DNA from: Clostridium oryzae
GTDB taxonomy: Bacteria > Bacillota > Clostridia > Clostridiales > Clostridiaceae
Direction of reading: 5' to 3'
Assembly (NCBI RefSeq): GCF_002029235.1
Contig: NZ_MZGV01000003.1
Span: 1 to 64,000, forward strand
Length of the DNA: 64,000 bases
The notes beneath the pieces are model-generated. The model was not told the DNA's origin. It was given only the letters and a program-made list of their open reading frames with translations, and searched no databases. Shown here one piece after another: positions 1 to 9,658 of this stretch (positions are counted from its first letter, which is position 1; each line of letters begins with the position of its first letter). A program made the translations under genes and the position numbers.

Positions 1-306
1 TTAGTGAATTATATAATTATTTTGTTTTAAGGAAAAAATATAAATATTTCATGAATTTATTATAGCTTAAAATTATGTTTTTTAGTATAATATTTTATTT
101 GTGATATAATTAACTGGATAACGGTAATATTATTATAATATAGGTTTTCTAACTTAGCTGATAGTTTATATGTACAATTATTTGTTAAAGTGGAAACAAT
201 GAAAAGCATGCGCAAATTTAATTTGCTGAGTGTGCTTTTATAGATTAAGTTTAGAATATTTATTAAGCATATATTCTAGCTTTTGTTTGAAAGGAGTTTA
301 GTATAG
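1..306. other. AT-rich leader region upstream of yhaM
   Basis: No open reading frame or RNA gene is recognisable here. A TATAAT hexamer at about 105-110 is a plausible -10 box, but no good -35 is seen. If it is used, the transcript has an untranslated leader of nearly 190 bases before the yhaM start. The ribosome site GAAAGGAG lies at 289-296. Confidence 0.4.
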
Positions 307-1263
307 ATGATAACAGTAAATCAATTTGAAGCAGGCAAGAAAATAGAGGGCTTCTACTTAATTAAATCAGTAGATTGCAAAACCACCAATAGTAATAATA
401 AGAAATACTTGGATTTTACCTTAGGAGATAAAACTGGAGAAATAAACGCTAAGCTTTGGGAATGTAATGAAGATAATGAAAAGTTATTTCAAGCTAATAT
501 GATTGTTAAGGTTAGAGGTACTATTCTGTCATGGCAGAATTCTCTTCAGCTTAAAATTGAGAAAATAAGAAAGTCTGAAACAGAGGATAATTTAGATATT
601 TCAGAGTTTGTCGCTGCTGCACCATTTTCAGCAGAAGATATGTATAATCAAGTAAATCAATATATAGGTATGATCAAAAATCAGGATATACAAGGTATAG
701 TAAATGAAGTTTTGGATAATTATAAAGATAAAATAATGCATTTTCCTGCAGCTAAGAAGAATCATCATTCTATAAGATCTGGACTATTATATCATGTTAC
801 AACTATGTTGAAAGCAGGGGAAAAATTAGCCTCAATATATACTTCTTTGAATACTGACTTGTTATATGCAGGTGTAATATTGCATGATCTAGCTAAGATG
901 GATGAAATGGATGCAAGTGAACTTGGAATAGTAAGCGATTATACAGTAGAGGGTACACTGCTTGGACATATAACGCAGGGTGTTAAAAATATTGAGGTGG
1001 CAGCTAAAAAAATAGGTGCTGATAAAGAAATAACTATGTTGCTTGAGCATATGATACTGTCACATCATTATGAACCCGAGTATGGAAGTCCTGTTAAACC
1101 AATGATACCAGAAGCAGAGATGCTTCATTATTTGGATATTATAGATGCTAGGATGTTCGATATGAACAAAGCTAAAAGAGATATACATCCAGGAGAATTT
1201 TCTGATAGAATCTGGTCTTTAGAAAGTAGAAGAGTTTATAAACCTATATATGATGAAGATTAA
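307..1263 (+). CDS. yhaM: YhaM-type 3'-5' exoribonuclease (OB fold plus HD domain)
   Basis: 318 residues with the two-part build of the YhaM/CBF1 family. An N-terminal OB-fold nucleic-acid-binding domain covers about residues 8-90. An HD-type metal-dependent hydrolase domain covers about 140-290, with HHSIRSGLLYH at 153-163 and the HD pair in ILHDLAK at 192-198. In Bacillus this family degrades RNA and single-stranded DNA from the 3' end with Mn or Co. The length fits the family (about 310-320). The ATG has a GAAAGGAG site 10 bases upstream. It stands alone, followed by a 170-base gap. The assignment comes from the domain order; activity on RNA is known for the family, not shown here. Confidence 0.9.
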   Translation: MITVNQFEAGKKIEGFYLIKSVDCKTTNSNNKKYLDFTLGDKTGEINAKLWECNEDNEKLFQANMIVKVRGTILSWQNSLQLKIEKIRKSETEDNLDISEFVAAAPFSAEDMYNQVNQYIGMIKNQDIQGIVNEVLDNYKDKIMHFPAAKKNHHSIRSGLLYHVTTMLKAGEKLASIYTSLNTDLLYAGVILHDLAKMDEMDASELGIVSDYTVEGTLLGHITQGVKNIEVAAKKIGADKEITMLLEHMILSHHYEPEYGSPVKPMIPEAEMLHYLDIIDARMFDMNKAKRDIHPGEFSDRIWSLESRRVYKPIYDED

Positions 1264-1433
1264 AAACCATAATTGAGTTATTAATTTCTAATTTATTAAT
1301 AGTATGAAGAAAAATATGCATAGTTAGCGTTATATTAATTAGCTTAATGTGGAATGATACTTGCAACAGCAACTAATAATTCCTATACTGTATTTATGGT
1401 ATTAAAAAGTAAAGGGAAAAGGAGAAAGTAGTA

Positions 1434-3320
1434 ATGAGGTCACAGATAAGAGAAAAAGTGGAGTATGCACTTAAAAACTATGTAGATGTATTTATTTTTT
1501 TATTTTTAGTTTTTACTAAGTCCATGATCTTCATAAAAATACTAGCTGGTAATTATGTGAGTCCTTCTGTAAAATATTCTCTGTTAGCATCTTTATTTAT
1601 AATGATAAGTATATCACTATTGTTTAAGACAAAAGGAAGAATTAAATTTCTTTATGCAATGGATTTTTTGGTGAGTTTTGTTATAGTTGCAGATCTTACT
1701 TATTACAGATTCTTTAAGGATCTGATATCTATTAATTGTATAAGAAATTTAGGAGAAGTAGGAGAAGTAGGAGACAGTGTTGGTAATCTATTAAGGTTTA
1801 GTGATTTCCTATTTTTAACAGATGTAGTTTTGTTAATACCTGTAATGATTTACTTTAGAAATCGAAAACCTGATTTAGCAGTACTAAAAAAGAGAATAAT
1901 AGCATTTTCAACATTATTTGTTCTTGGAGTAGTTGTACAGTTCATCGGTGTAAGGGCTTTAGCACTAGAACAGCCAGGACTTTTATCAAGTTTAAGAAAC
2001 AAAAGTTATATTGCTAGGTGTATAGGTAACATAGGCTATCATGGAGTTGATATATACAATGTAATAGCTACTGAAATAAGAAAGTCCCAAAAACTTCCTG
2101 AGGAGAAGAAGAAGAAAATAGAGAAAGTACTTTTATCCAATAAGAAACAAGGCAATAAATTTGCTAATATTGGTGAAGGGAAAAACTTAATAATACTCCA
2201 AATAGAATCACTACAGCAGTTTGTAATAAATAGAAAAGTGAATGGACAGGAGATTACACCTAATTTAAATAGATTCTTAAAGAAATGTATGTATTTTGAT
2301 AATTTCTATTATCAGGTTGCAGCAGGAAATACTTCTGATGCCGAATTTATGACAAATAACTCTCTATACCCGGCAGCTACCGGTGCAGCATATAGTATAT
2401 ATGCTAAGAATGATTTAGATTCTCTTGGAGAAAAGCTCAAAGAAAAAAAATACTATACTTCAGTTTTTCATGGTAACAGGAGAATATTTTGGAATAGGAA
2501 TATAATGTATAATACAGAGGGATTTTACCATTTTTACAGTAAAGAGGAGCTTAATGCAGATGAAATTGTAGGTATGGGAATTAGTGATAGAACTTTTCTG
2601 CCTCAGACATTGGACAAGTTGCAGACACTTCAGAAACCTTATTACAGTTTCGTCATTACTTTATCAAGTCATTTTCCGTATAGAGCAGCTGCTGCTAAGA
2701 CTGATTTTGATGTAACAGGATATGAAGGTACTGATGTTGGAAATTATTTAAAAGCTATACATTATACTGATGAACAGCTGGGAACTTTCTTTAAGGGATT
2801 AGAGGACAAGGGAATATTAGATAATTCTATATTACTTATGTATGGAGATCATTCCGCTATACCGCAAAGTGATAAGAGTTTGTTATATAAGTTAGTTGGA
2901 GAAGAAAATCAGAATGATTATACTTGGTATAAAAAATATCAGAAAGTACCATTCATGATACATTTCCCTAAAAATAAGTACAAAGGAGTAAATCATTTAT
3001 ATAGTGGTGAAATGGACACTTATCCTACTATAGCAAATATGTTTGGTTTAAAGGCACCGTACACAATGGGAAAGGATATGTTGAATTCGAAACAAGGTAA
3101 TGTAACCTTTAGAAATGGGTCATTTACTGATGGTAAGGTATTCTATGTATCTACGATAGATAAGTATTATGATATAAAAACAGATGAAGAAATTAAACCA
3201 ACAAAAGCTGTGCTGGAAGAGAAGAATAGAAGACAGCAGCAATTAGAATATTCTGATGATATTTTAAATAAAGACCTGCTGAAAGAGTTTAACAGTGAGA
3301 ATAACAGTCAAACTAAATAA
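1434..3320 (+). CDS. ltaS: Lipoteichoic acid synthase-type membrane sulfatase
   Basis: 628 residues. About five membrane helices fill residues 15-175, followed by an extracellular sulfatase/alkaline-phosphatase fold from about 250. The catalytic threonine is visible in GNTSDAEF at residue 300, the position used in Staphylococcus LtaS. Later metal-site elements include YGDHS near 465-470. The family transfers glycerol phosphate from phosphatidylglycerol onto a glycolipid anchor or extends the polymer, outside the membrane. The polyglycerol-phosphate role is inferred; paralogues can act as primases or phosphoethanolamine transferases. The start has a strong AAAAGGAGAAAG site. The gene is monocistronic and ends in a clear terminator. 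Confidence 0.85.
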   Translation: MRSQIREKVEYALKNYVDVFIFLFLVFTKSMIFIKILAGNYVSPSVKYSLLASLFIMISISLLFKTKGRIKFLYAMDFLVSFVIVADLTYYRFFKDLISINCIRNLGEVGEVGDSVGNLLRFSDFLFLTDVVLLIPVMIYFRNRKPDLAVLKKRIIAFSTLFVLGVVVQFIGVRALALEQPGLLSSLRNKSYIARCIGNIGYHGVDIYNVIATEIRKSQKLPEEKKKKIEKVLLSNKKQGNKFANIGEGKNLIILQIESLQQFVINRKVNGQEITPNLNRFLKKCMYFDNFYYQVAAGNTSDAEFMTNNSLYPAATGAAYSIYAKNDLDSLGEKLKEKKYYTSVFHGNRRIFWNRNIMYNTEGFYHFYSKEELNADEIVGMGISDRTFLPQTLDKLQTLQKPYYSFVITLSSHFPYRAAAAKTDFDVTGYEGTDVGNYLKAIHYTDEQLGTFFKGLEDKGILDNSILLMYGDHSAIPQSDKSLLYKLVGEENQNDYTWYKKYQKVPFMIHFPKNKYKGVNHLYSGEMDTYPTIANMFGLKAPYTMGKDMLNSKQGNVTFRNGSFTDGKVFYVSTIDKYYDIKTDEEIKPTKAVLEEKNRRQQQLEYSDDILNKDLLKEFNSENNSQTK

Positions 3321-3334
3321 AAGTAATAATTTTG

Positions 3335-3366
3335 AGTGAATGCTAACGTTGCATTCACTTTTTTTA
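3335..3366 (+). terminator. Intrinsic terminator of the LtaS-type gene
   Basis: The inverted repeat AGTGAATGC / GCATTCACT has a 7-base loop and is followed by a run of seven T, 15 bases after the stop codon. Confidence 0.85.
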
Positions 3367-3507
3367 CTTTTTAGGAAAATGTGGCGCTAAATATATTTAT
3401 AGCTGTACAAAATAAAACTAAGCCCGAAATAAACCACGCACATACATTTTGATACTATCAACAATGTTTATTTCTTCTAAAAATTAGAAAATAATAATAA
3501 ATATATT

Positions 3508-3559
3508 GCATTAAAATTATTTTAGCATTAAAATTATTTTAATGACAAAATAATTTTAA
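3508..3559. promoter_or_regulatory. Tandem 17-bp repeat with 7-1-7 palindrome upstream of the MFS operon
   Basis: GCATTAAAATTATTTTA occurs twice back to back (3508-3524 and 3525-3541), identical in all 17 bases. The second copy continues into a perfect 7-1-7 palindrome TTAAAATTATTTTAA. A third, inverted AAAATAATTTTAA follows at 3547-3559, just ahead of the ribosome site. This looks like a multi-site operator. The HTH regulator at the end of the same operon is the obvious candidate ligand, but that is inference. Such AT-rich repeats could also be chance. Confidence 0.5.
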
Positions 3560-3571
3560 GGTGTGATTTAA

Positions 3572-4831
3572 ATGAATGATAAAAAAATTTCTGTAAAAAA
3601 CTTAGGAAAATTTAGGAGTTTTATGATACTTATGGTAGCTAATACTATTTCGAGATTCGGAGATTCTATTGATGCTATAGCCTATTCTTGGATGGTTTAT
3701 CAATTGACTGGGTCTAAGTTATTACTGGGTTCAATTATGGCCGTTAACGCAATACCTAACTTGATTTTTTCACCTATATCAGGAGTTATTTCTGATAAAT
3801 TTAGTAAAAAGAAGTTAATACTTATAGGACTAATTGGCAGAGGAATAATGGTTTCAATTACGGCTGTAATGTTATATTTAGGTATTCTTAGACCTTGGCA
3901 TCTTTTTATATTGACTTTTATAAACTCAACGTTTGAGACACTTACAACGCCGGCTATGGGTTCATTAGTTCCGCTTCTTGTATCAGAAGAATATTTCTTA
4001 TCTGCAAATGCATATTCTAAATCTGTGTATTCCTTTGCAGAGCTTCTAGGCTCATTGGCAGCTGGAACAATCATTGCGTTAATAGGAGTATATGGCACTA
4101 TACTTATAGACGGGGCAACATTTTTTGCGGCTGCAGCTATAATCTCATTTACTGTGGTTAAAGGAGAAGTATTAACAAAAAACACAGGAAAAATTGAAGA
4201 ATATTTTAAGGATATAAAAGATGGTTTCAATTTTGTATTAAAAAGTGATATTATAAGAATAGTGGTAATTACATTTGCTATTGTTAACTTTTGTCTTTCA
4301 CCTATAAATGTATTGCTGCCTGCTTATACAAAAGAAATATTAAGGTCTGGGGCTCAGATTTTAAGCTTAATGAGTGTAGCAGCATCCGCTGGGGTTATAG
4401 TGGGAGGCATGGTATTAGGAAGGGCAGGTAATAGATTTAAACTTAGTTCAATAATTTCAGTTGGATTTATGATATTTGCAATTGCCTACGCCATGCTTTT
4501 CTTACCAGGAAATTTATTTAAATCTAAGGTGATTTCAATAGCAATATCCATTTTTGTGTATTTTATTATAGGAATATTAGTAGTATGTATTGAAGCTCCA
4601 GTGAGCACACTTATAGTTAAAAGTACACCTAAGAATATGATGGGAAGAGTAAATTCAGTACTTAGTATGATAAGCTGTGGTTCATTGCCATTGGGCTCAG
4701 CTTTTGGAGGAGTTGTAAGCCAGTACATTGCAATGCAGATACTGTTTCTGTTAATGGCATTGTTGATGCTAATTACTTCTATGTATTTATATTTTCATAG
4801 GGGAAGTATTAATGAAGTAAAGGGAGAATAA
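3572..4831 (+). CDS. MFS-type efflux transporter
   Basis: 419 residues of strongly hydrophobic sequence with about 10-12 predicted membrane helices. A loop 2-3 motif SGVISDKFSKKK matches the MFS signature G(x)3D(x)2-(R/K). It resembles the MefA/macrolide-exporter branch (MFS_3), which are proton-driven drug exporters of the cytoplasmic membrane. The stop codon is 2 bases before the start of a winged-helix regulator, so the two genes form an operon like many regulated drug-efflux pairs. The substrate cannot be read from the sequence. The start is ATG after AAGGTGTG. Confidence 0.8.
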   Translation: MNDKKISVKNLGKFRSFMILMVANTISRFGDSIDAIAYSWMVYQLTGSKLLLGSIMAVNAIPNLIFSPISGVISDKFSKKKLILIGLIGRGIMVSITAVMLYLGILRPWHLFILTFINSTFETLTTPAMGSLVPLLVSEEYFLSANAYSKSVYSFAELLGSLAAGTIIALIGVYGTILIDGATFFAAAAIISFTVVKGEVLTKNTGKIEEYFKDIKDGFNFVLKSDIIRIVVITFAIVNFCLSPINVLLPAYTKEILRSGAQILSLMSVAASAGVIVGGMVLGRAGNRFKLSSIISVGFMIFAIAYAMLFLPGNLFKSKVISIAISIFVYFIIGILVVCIEAPVSTLIVKSTPKNMMGRVNSVLSMISCGSLPLGSAFGGVVSQYIAMQILFLLMALLMLITSMYLYFHRGSINEVKGE

Positions 4832-4833
4832 TT

Positions 4834-5397
4834 TTGGATGAAATAAGAATCTTAAATACTGAGGAAGAAATTAAAGCTGCATCAGATCCATATAAATATA
4901 GGATAATATCATGTTTTGATAAATTTGGAGAGCCAGCAACAGTAAAGCAGGTAGCTGATAAACTAGAAGAGGTACCAGCTAAAGTTTATTATCATGTAAA
5001 AAAATTGGAGAAATTAGGTATACTGAAGTTAGTTTATACGAAGGACATAAATGGCATTATAGCCAAGTATTACGAACTTACAGCAAAAAGTTTTACTATT
5101 TCACATGATAGAAAAAATGGCCCTTTAAATAAAGAAAATTTTTCTCAGAATGAAATGATAATATCGAATATGTATAAGATAAGTTACAATGAAACAGTTA
5201 AAATGTTTAAAAATAAAACTAATAAAAATACACTTAATAATGACATGGGCACTGTTACTTTGTCCAATATATATTTAACGAAGGATGAGGCTAAAAAATT
5301 AAAAGACTATATTAATGATTTTTTAGATAAAAACGACGAAAATAGAAATGGTGAAAAAGAGGAATATCAATTTTTTATTTCATTTATAAAAAAGTAA
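4834..5397 (+). CDS. ArsR-type winged-helix transcriptional regulator
   Basis: 187 residues. Residues about 5-80 form a winged-helix domain of the ArsR/HTH_20 kind, with the DPYKYRIISCF helix, the recognition region AKVYYHVKKLEKLGIL and a wing. The remaining charged C-terminal half is unlike metal-sensing ArsR, and no Cys metal site is seen. The start is TTG at 4834: an AGGGAGA ribosome site overlaps the end of the transporter gene 8 bases upstream and there is no better ATG. It is translationally linked to the MFS gene and probably represses it through the repeats at 3508-3559. Ligand unknown. Confidence 0.75.
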   Translation: MDEIRILNTEEEIKAASDPYKYRIISCFDKFGEPATVKQVADKLEEVPAKVYYHVKKLEKLGILKLVYTKDINGIIAKYYELTAKSFTISHDRKNGPLNKENFSQNEMIISNMYKISYNETVKMFKNKTNKNTLNNDMGTVTLSNIYLTKDEAKKLKDYINDFLDKNDENRNGEKEEYQFFISFIKK

Positions 5398-5409
5398 AAG
5401 GAGAATATT

Positions 5410-6642
5410 ATGACAACTGTAATAGAGAAATTTCTAAAGTATGTAAAGTTTGACACTCAATCAGATGAGGAGGCAAGTCTAACTACTTTTCCAAGTACTA
5501 AAAAGCAGTTAGTATTAGCAAAGGCTCTCAAGGAAGAAATTGAAGCAATGGGACTTAAAAATGTATCACTAGATGATAATGGTTACCTTATGGCTGAACT
5601 ACCTTCAAATATTGATAAGAAGGTTCCTGTTGTAGGTTTCATAGCACACATGGATACTTCTCCAGATATGTCTGGGAAGGAAGTAAAACCTCAAATAGTT
5701 AAAAATTATAATGGACAGGATATAGTTTTAAATAAGGAGAAGAACATAGTTCTTAAAACAGAAGATTTCCCAGAAATTAAGCAATATATAGGAGAAGATA
5801 TCATAACTTCTGATGGAACTACTCTTTTAGGTGCTGATGATAAAGCTGGCGTAGCAGAAATAATGACTGCAATGGAATACCTTATACAACATCCAGAAAT
5901 AAAACATGGTACTATAAAAATAGGATTTACTCCAGATGAAGAAGTTGGAAGAGGAGCAGACTTTTTTGATGTTGAGAAATTCGGTGCTGATGCTGCGTAT
6001 ACGATGGACGGCGGCAGAGTAGGAGAATTTGAGTATGAAAATTTTAATGCGGCAGGAGCGAAAGTGACAATACATGGAAGAAATGTACATCCTGGTTATG
6101 CATTAGGAAAGATGAAAAATTCAATTGCTATTGCTAATGATTTTATTGGAAGAATGCCAGTGAATGAGGTTCCAGAAAGGACATCAGGATATGAAGGATT
6201 TTATCATCTTAATAATATGCAAGGTGATGTAGAACAGACTGTACTGCATTATATAATAAGGGATTTTGACAGGGAAAGATTTGAGAAAAGAAAAGAGTTC
6301 ATGAAGTATATTGAGAATGAACTTAATCAGATGTATGGTGAAGGTACTGTAGTAGTTGAAGTAAAGGATCAGTATTACAATATGAAGGAAAAAATAGACA
6401 AAGCAAAATATGTAGTTGATTTAGGATATGAAGCCATAAAGAGTGTTGGACTTGAGCCAGTTGTAAGACCTATAAGAGGAGGTACAGATGGAGCAAGACT
6501 ATCATTTCTAGGTCTTCCAACACCTAACATATTCACAGGTGGAGAGAACTTCCATGGAAGATATGAGTATATACCTATAAAACCTATGGAGAAGGCTGTA
6601 GAAGTTATTGTTAAAATAGCTCAGCTTTATGTAAATAAATAG
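5410..6642 (+). CDS. pepT: Peptidase T (tripeptide aminopeptidase)
   Basis: 410 residues, the normal length for PepT of the M20 metallopeptidase family. Zinc-site motifs are visible: [11 protein letters not shown] near 78, [10 protein letters not shown] near 140 and [11 protein letters not shown] near 178. The C-terminal [13 protein letters not shown] segment and [11 protein letters not shown] are typical. It removes N-terminal residues from tripeptides in the cytosol. The start is ATG with AAAGGAG 12 bases after the preceding regulator, so it may be read from the same transcript. It ends at a bidirectional terminator shared with the convergent degV-family gene. Confidence 0.95.
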   Translation: MTTVIEKFLKYVKFDTQSDEEASLTTFPSTKKQLVLAKALKEEIEAMGLKNVSLDDNGYLMAELPSNIDKKVPVVGFIAHMDTSPDMSGKEVKPQIVKNYNGQDIVLNKEKNIVLKTEDFPEIKQYIGEDIITSDGTTLLGADDKAGVAEIMTAMEYLIQHPEIKHGTIKIGFTPDEEVGRGADFFDVEKFGADAAYTMDGGRVGEFEYENFNAAGAKVTIHGRNVHPGYALGKMKNSIAIANDFIGRMPVNEVPERTSGYEGFYHLNNMQGDVEQTVLHYIIRDFDRERFEKRKEFMKYIENELNQMYGEGTVVVEVKDQYYNMKEKIDKAKYVVDLGYEAIKSVGLEPVVRPIRGGTDGARLSFLGLPTPNIFTGGENFHGRYEYIPIKPMEKAVEVIVKIAQLYVNK

Positions 6643-6646
6643 TTTT

Positions 6647-6682
6647 AAAGTGCTGTGTCATTTTTATGCACAGCACTTTTCT
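6647..6682. terminator. Bidirectional terminator between pepT and the DegV gene
   Basis: AAAGTGCTGTG / CACAGCACTTT, an 11-bp stem with an 11-base loop, has T runs on both strands. It serves convergent genes. Confidence 0.85.
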
Positions 6683-7557
6683 TATTCTCTAGATTCTTTT
6701 GAAATAAAAAATAAAGCAATGGTGCCTGGGCCAGAGTGAGAACCTACTACAGGACCTATAGTATTAATAATTATTTTTTTTATACATGGAACTTCAGCTT
6801 TTATTGAATCAGCTAGCAGCTTAACTTCATTATAACAGTCACCGTGACTTATAAAAACTACCTGATCCTTTGAATCATCAATATCTGTTTTTATCTTTTG
6901 TAAAAGTGTTTTTATGGATTTTTTTCTTCCCTTGACTTTGCTTACAGGAATAAGCCTGCCAAGACTGTCCACATATAATACAGGTTTGATGTCAAGCAGC
7001 GAACCAATTACTGCACTTGTAGCTGAAATTCTACCTCCTCTTTTTAAATGATGGAGGTCATCTACGGTAAACCAATGTGAAAAATACAATTTTTTTGTCT
7101 CTAACCAATTTACTAAATCAACTTTAGACATACCGTTTTTTATATGTTCATTTGCATAATATACTAAAAGTCCCTGTCCCATGGATGCGCATTTTGAATC
7201 TATGACAGTAATATCAGCTTCAGGATATTCTGACATAATATCTTCTCTAGCTAATAATGCATTGTTATAGGTACCGCTTAATGCGGATGAGAAAGCAATA
7301 TAGACGATGGAATAACCTTCAATAATATATTTTTTAAATGTTTCTGTAAACCTATACACGTTTATCTGTGAAGTTGAGGGCAGCTCACCTTCACGTACGG
7401 CTTTATAAAAATCATTGTAGCTAATACTTTTTCCAAAGTCATCCTCAAAATCCTTACCTTTAAAATGATAAGTAAAAGGCATTACCAATATATTATTTTT
7501 TGAGGCATATTCTATTGGTAAGTCTGAACAGGAATCTGTAACTAATAAAATTTTCAT
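6682..7557 (-). CDS. DegV family fatty-acid-binding protein
   Basis: 291 residues with DegV-family features. These are the N-terminal TDSCSDLP loop, the FSSALSGTYNNA segment near 105, and a C-terminal half with GPVVGSHSGPGT, the usual fatty-acid head-group region. In Gram-positives such proteins (FakB type) present exogenous fatty acids to the FakA kinase. Which fatty acid this paralogue prefers cannot be read. The start is ATG after AGAGGAGA. It is a single gene on the minus strand. Confidence 0.9.
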   Translation of the reverse strand: MKILLVTDSCSDLPIEYASKNNILVMPFTYHFKGKDFEDDFGKSISYNDFYKAVREGELPSTSQINVYRFTETFKKYIIEGYSIVYIAFSSALSGTYNNALLAREDIMSEYPEADITVIDSKCASMGQGLLVYYANEHIKNGMSKVDLVNWLETKKLYFSHWFTVDDLHHLKRGGRISATSAVIGSLLDIKPVLYVDSLGRLIPVSKVKGRKKSIKTLLQKIKTDIDDSKDQVVFISHGDCYNEVKLLADSIKAEVPCIKKIIINTIGPVVGSHSGPGTIALFFISKESRE

Positions 7558-7693
7558 GAATAGACTCTCCTCTAAAAATATTGAACACTATTTATAAACT
7601 TATAAAGAACATGATATTATTATAGGTATAATTATAGCATAATATCAAAATTGATATAAATAAATAGGTAATTAAAAATGAGGGATTAACAAA

Positions 7694-8410
7694 ATGAATA
7701 AAGAAGATATTAAAGAGGAACAATTATATGAACCAATAAAAAGTTATTTTGAATCGATGGGATATGAAGTTAATGCAGAGGTAAATGATTGTGATGTTAC
7801 GGCATTAAAAGACGGCAATCTCATAGTTATTGAACTAAAGAAAAATTTAAGTGTTTATTTATTGGCACAAGCTGTTAAAAGGCAGAAGGCTGCTGATTTA
7901 GTGTATGTGGCCGTGCCTAAACCTAAAAAATTGAAAATGGATTTTAAATGGAAAGATATATTTGGGTTATTAAGAAGATTAGAATTAGGACTGATATTTA
8001 TAAATATTAGCAGAAGGAAATTTTCAGTTGAAGTGGTTTTGCAGCCTGACTTTTTTGATAGAAACAAGAGCATACAGCGTAATAAAAAAGTTAGAAAGAA
8101 AATACTTAGTGAGATACAAGGTAGACATGTTGATTTAAACAAAGGCGGAAGTAAAGGTAAAAAATTATTAACAGCATATAGAGAAGATGCCTTGTATATA
8201 GCTTATTGTATAAGCAAAAATGGTCCAAGCTCTCCTAAGAATTTAAGAGCACTTGGAACAAATGAAAAAAAAACTACAAGTATTTTATATCAAAACCATT
8301 ATGGATGGTTTTTAAAGGAAGATAGAGGTATTTATAATCTTACAGATGAAGGTAAAAAAGCAATGGAGGAATATAGTGAAGTTATAAGGTATTTTGAAGA
8401 AAAAGAGTAA
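7694..8410 (+). CDS. DUF2161-type PD-(D/E)XK nuclease-fold protein
   Basis: 238 residues. The N-terminal half carries a PD-(D/E)XK nuclease core: YEPIKSYFESMGYEV, then DCDVTALK, then VIELKKNLS (Asp at about 40 and E-x-K at about 49-51). The C-terminal third resembles a winged helix. This matches the DUF2161 family, annotated as putative phosphodiesterases. The catalytic residues appear intact, so it may cleave nucleic acid, but no member's biological role is known to me. The ATG at 7694 has only a weak AGGGATT site. Single gene. Confidence 0.75.
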   Translation: MNKEDIKEEQLYEPIKSYFESMGYEVNAEVNDCDVTALKDGNLIVIELKKNLSVYLLAQAVKRQKAADLVYVAVPKPKKLKMDFKWKDIFGLLRRLELGLIFINISRRKFSVEVVLQPDFFDRNKSIQRNKKVRKKILSEIQGRHVDLNKGGSKGKKLLTAYREDALYIAYCISKNGPSSPKNLRALGTNEKKTTSILYQNHYGWFLKEDRGIYNLTDEGKKAMEEYSEVIRYFEEKE

Positions 8411-8491
8411 AGAGAAAACCATATATCATAAAAGGGTTCTCCCTACTCAATAATTTTATATGAATTATTTAATAAGTGTGGTATTTTAAAT

Positions 8492-8686
8492 TTATTTATA
8501 TATAAATTTATTCAGTTCTGGATCATAGATATAACCTATGGTATCTAATTTGTTTATTAAAATATCGATATCTATATTAGCATCGTCACAATAGGAGTCT
8601 AAAGATGAGTAATAGTCTCTAAGTTTCATATTAACCATGCTAAGAAGTATAGCTGCATCCATTTGCAATAATTGTTCATTGTCCAT
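8492..8686 (-). CDS. Small DUF4250-family protein
   Basis: 64 residues from the ATG at 8686 (70 from an in-frame GTG at 8704). The sequence MDNEQLLQMD with ILLSMVNMKLRDYYSSLD and the final IGYIYDPELNKF matches DUF4250, a small clostridial protein of unknown function. I prefer the ATG because family members begin MDN and the GTG would sit inside the AAAGGTGG ribosome site, although that leaves a long 14-base spacing. It lies just downstream of rnz on the same strand and may be cotranscribed with it. Confidence 0.75.
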   Translation of the reverse strand: MDNEQLLQMDAAILLSMVNMKLRDYYSSLDSYCDDANIDIDILINKLDTIGYIYDPELNKFIYK

Positions 8687-8721
8687 TGGTACGAAATAAA
8701 CCACCTTTCATATGTTAAGTA

Positions 8722-9636
8722 TTAGTCATTAGAAAAATTTAAACTTGTTTTAATCCTATCAAAGCCTAATTTAGTATTACTAAATATTTCGTGGGCACTT
8801 TGAAAGTAATCTTCAGGTTTTGTAAGTGAAGGACTAAAGTGAGTAAGCCACAGTTCTCTTACATTGGCTTTTGCAGCGATATTAGCAGCTTCACTGAAGA
8901 GCATATGTTTATTTTTGACTGCTTTTGGCAGCTCATCATTATCTCCATACATTCCTTCAGCTATTAGTAAATCACTTTCTTTGACGAAGTCAATAATTGT
9001 ATCTATAGGTCTTGTATCAGTAAAGTAACTTACTTTTATACCCTTACGCTGTTCACTAAGAACTAAATTAGGAGTATAGGTATTACCATCAAATTCTATA
9101 GACTGGCCTTTTTGAAGTATGCTCCAGAATTTTACAGGTATGTTTAACGATTTGGCTTTGTCTGCATTAAATTTAGGAAACCTTTTAATTTCAACCGAAT
9201 AGCCTATACAGGAAATTAGATGATCTAATTCTAATGACCTTATGGTTAAATCTGAAGTATCTATTACTGGACTGCCGTCAAGAGAACCTTCAATATAATT
9301 AATTTTAAAAGGAAGGTTTCTGCAGACAACCATCAATCCATTAAGAATAGATGAAAATCCTGGAGGACCTATTATGGTCAAAGGCGTTTCTCTTCCTGAG
9401 TTTGCTATTGTCAATAAGATACCAGGAAGTCCAATAACATGATCAGCATGAGCATGGGTAAAACAAATTATATCTATAGTTTTAAAACCCCAACCTAGGA
9501 TTTTCATTGAAACTTGGGTACCTTCTCCGCAATCAATTAAAATTTTTTTACCATTATAATTTAAAAGTAATGATGTTAGATTCCTTTCCGGAACAGGAAG
9601 GCTTCCACCACAACCTAAAAGACATATATCAAGCAT
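8722..9636 (-). CDS. rnz: Ribonuclease Z (tRNA 3' processing)
   Basis: 304 residues, typical for the short-form RNase Z. The metallo-beta-lactamase zinc motif HAHADH is at 61-66. Further ligands appear in LELDHLISC, in the ISYFTD region and in LWLTHFS. The enzyme cuts tRNA precursors lacking encoded CCA just after the discriminator base, which suits the two tRNA-Arg genes here that lack CCA. The start is ATG after GAAAGG. Only 22 bases separate it from the end of a repeat element (9659-10045), so its promoter must lie in or beyond that element. Confidence 0.93.
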   Translation of the reverse strand: MLDICLLGCGGSLPVPERNLTSLLLNYNGKKILIDCGEGTQVSMKILGWGFKTIDIICFTHAHADHVIGLPGILLTIANSGRETPLTIIGPPGFSSILNGLMVVCRNLPFKINYIEGSLDGSPVIDTSDLTIRSLELDHLISCIGYSVEIKRFPKFNADKAKSLNIPVKFWSILQKGQSIEFDGNTYTPNLVLSEQRKGIKVSYFTDTRPIDTIIDFVKESDLLIAEGMYGDNDELPKAVKNKHMLFSEAANIAAKANVRELWLTHFSPSLTKPEDYFQSAHEIFSNTKLGFDRIKTSLNFSND

Positions 9637-9658
9637 AAATTAGAACCTTTCGTATAAT

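Noticed and set aside
1736..1775. Short direct repeat GGAGAAGTAGGAGAAGTAGGAG in the LtaS-type gene
   Set aside because: A small in-frame duplication (GEVGEVG) within coding sequence, in a loop; nothing further supports function.
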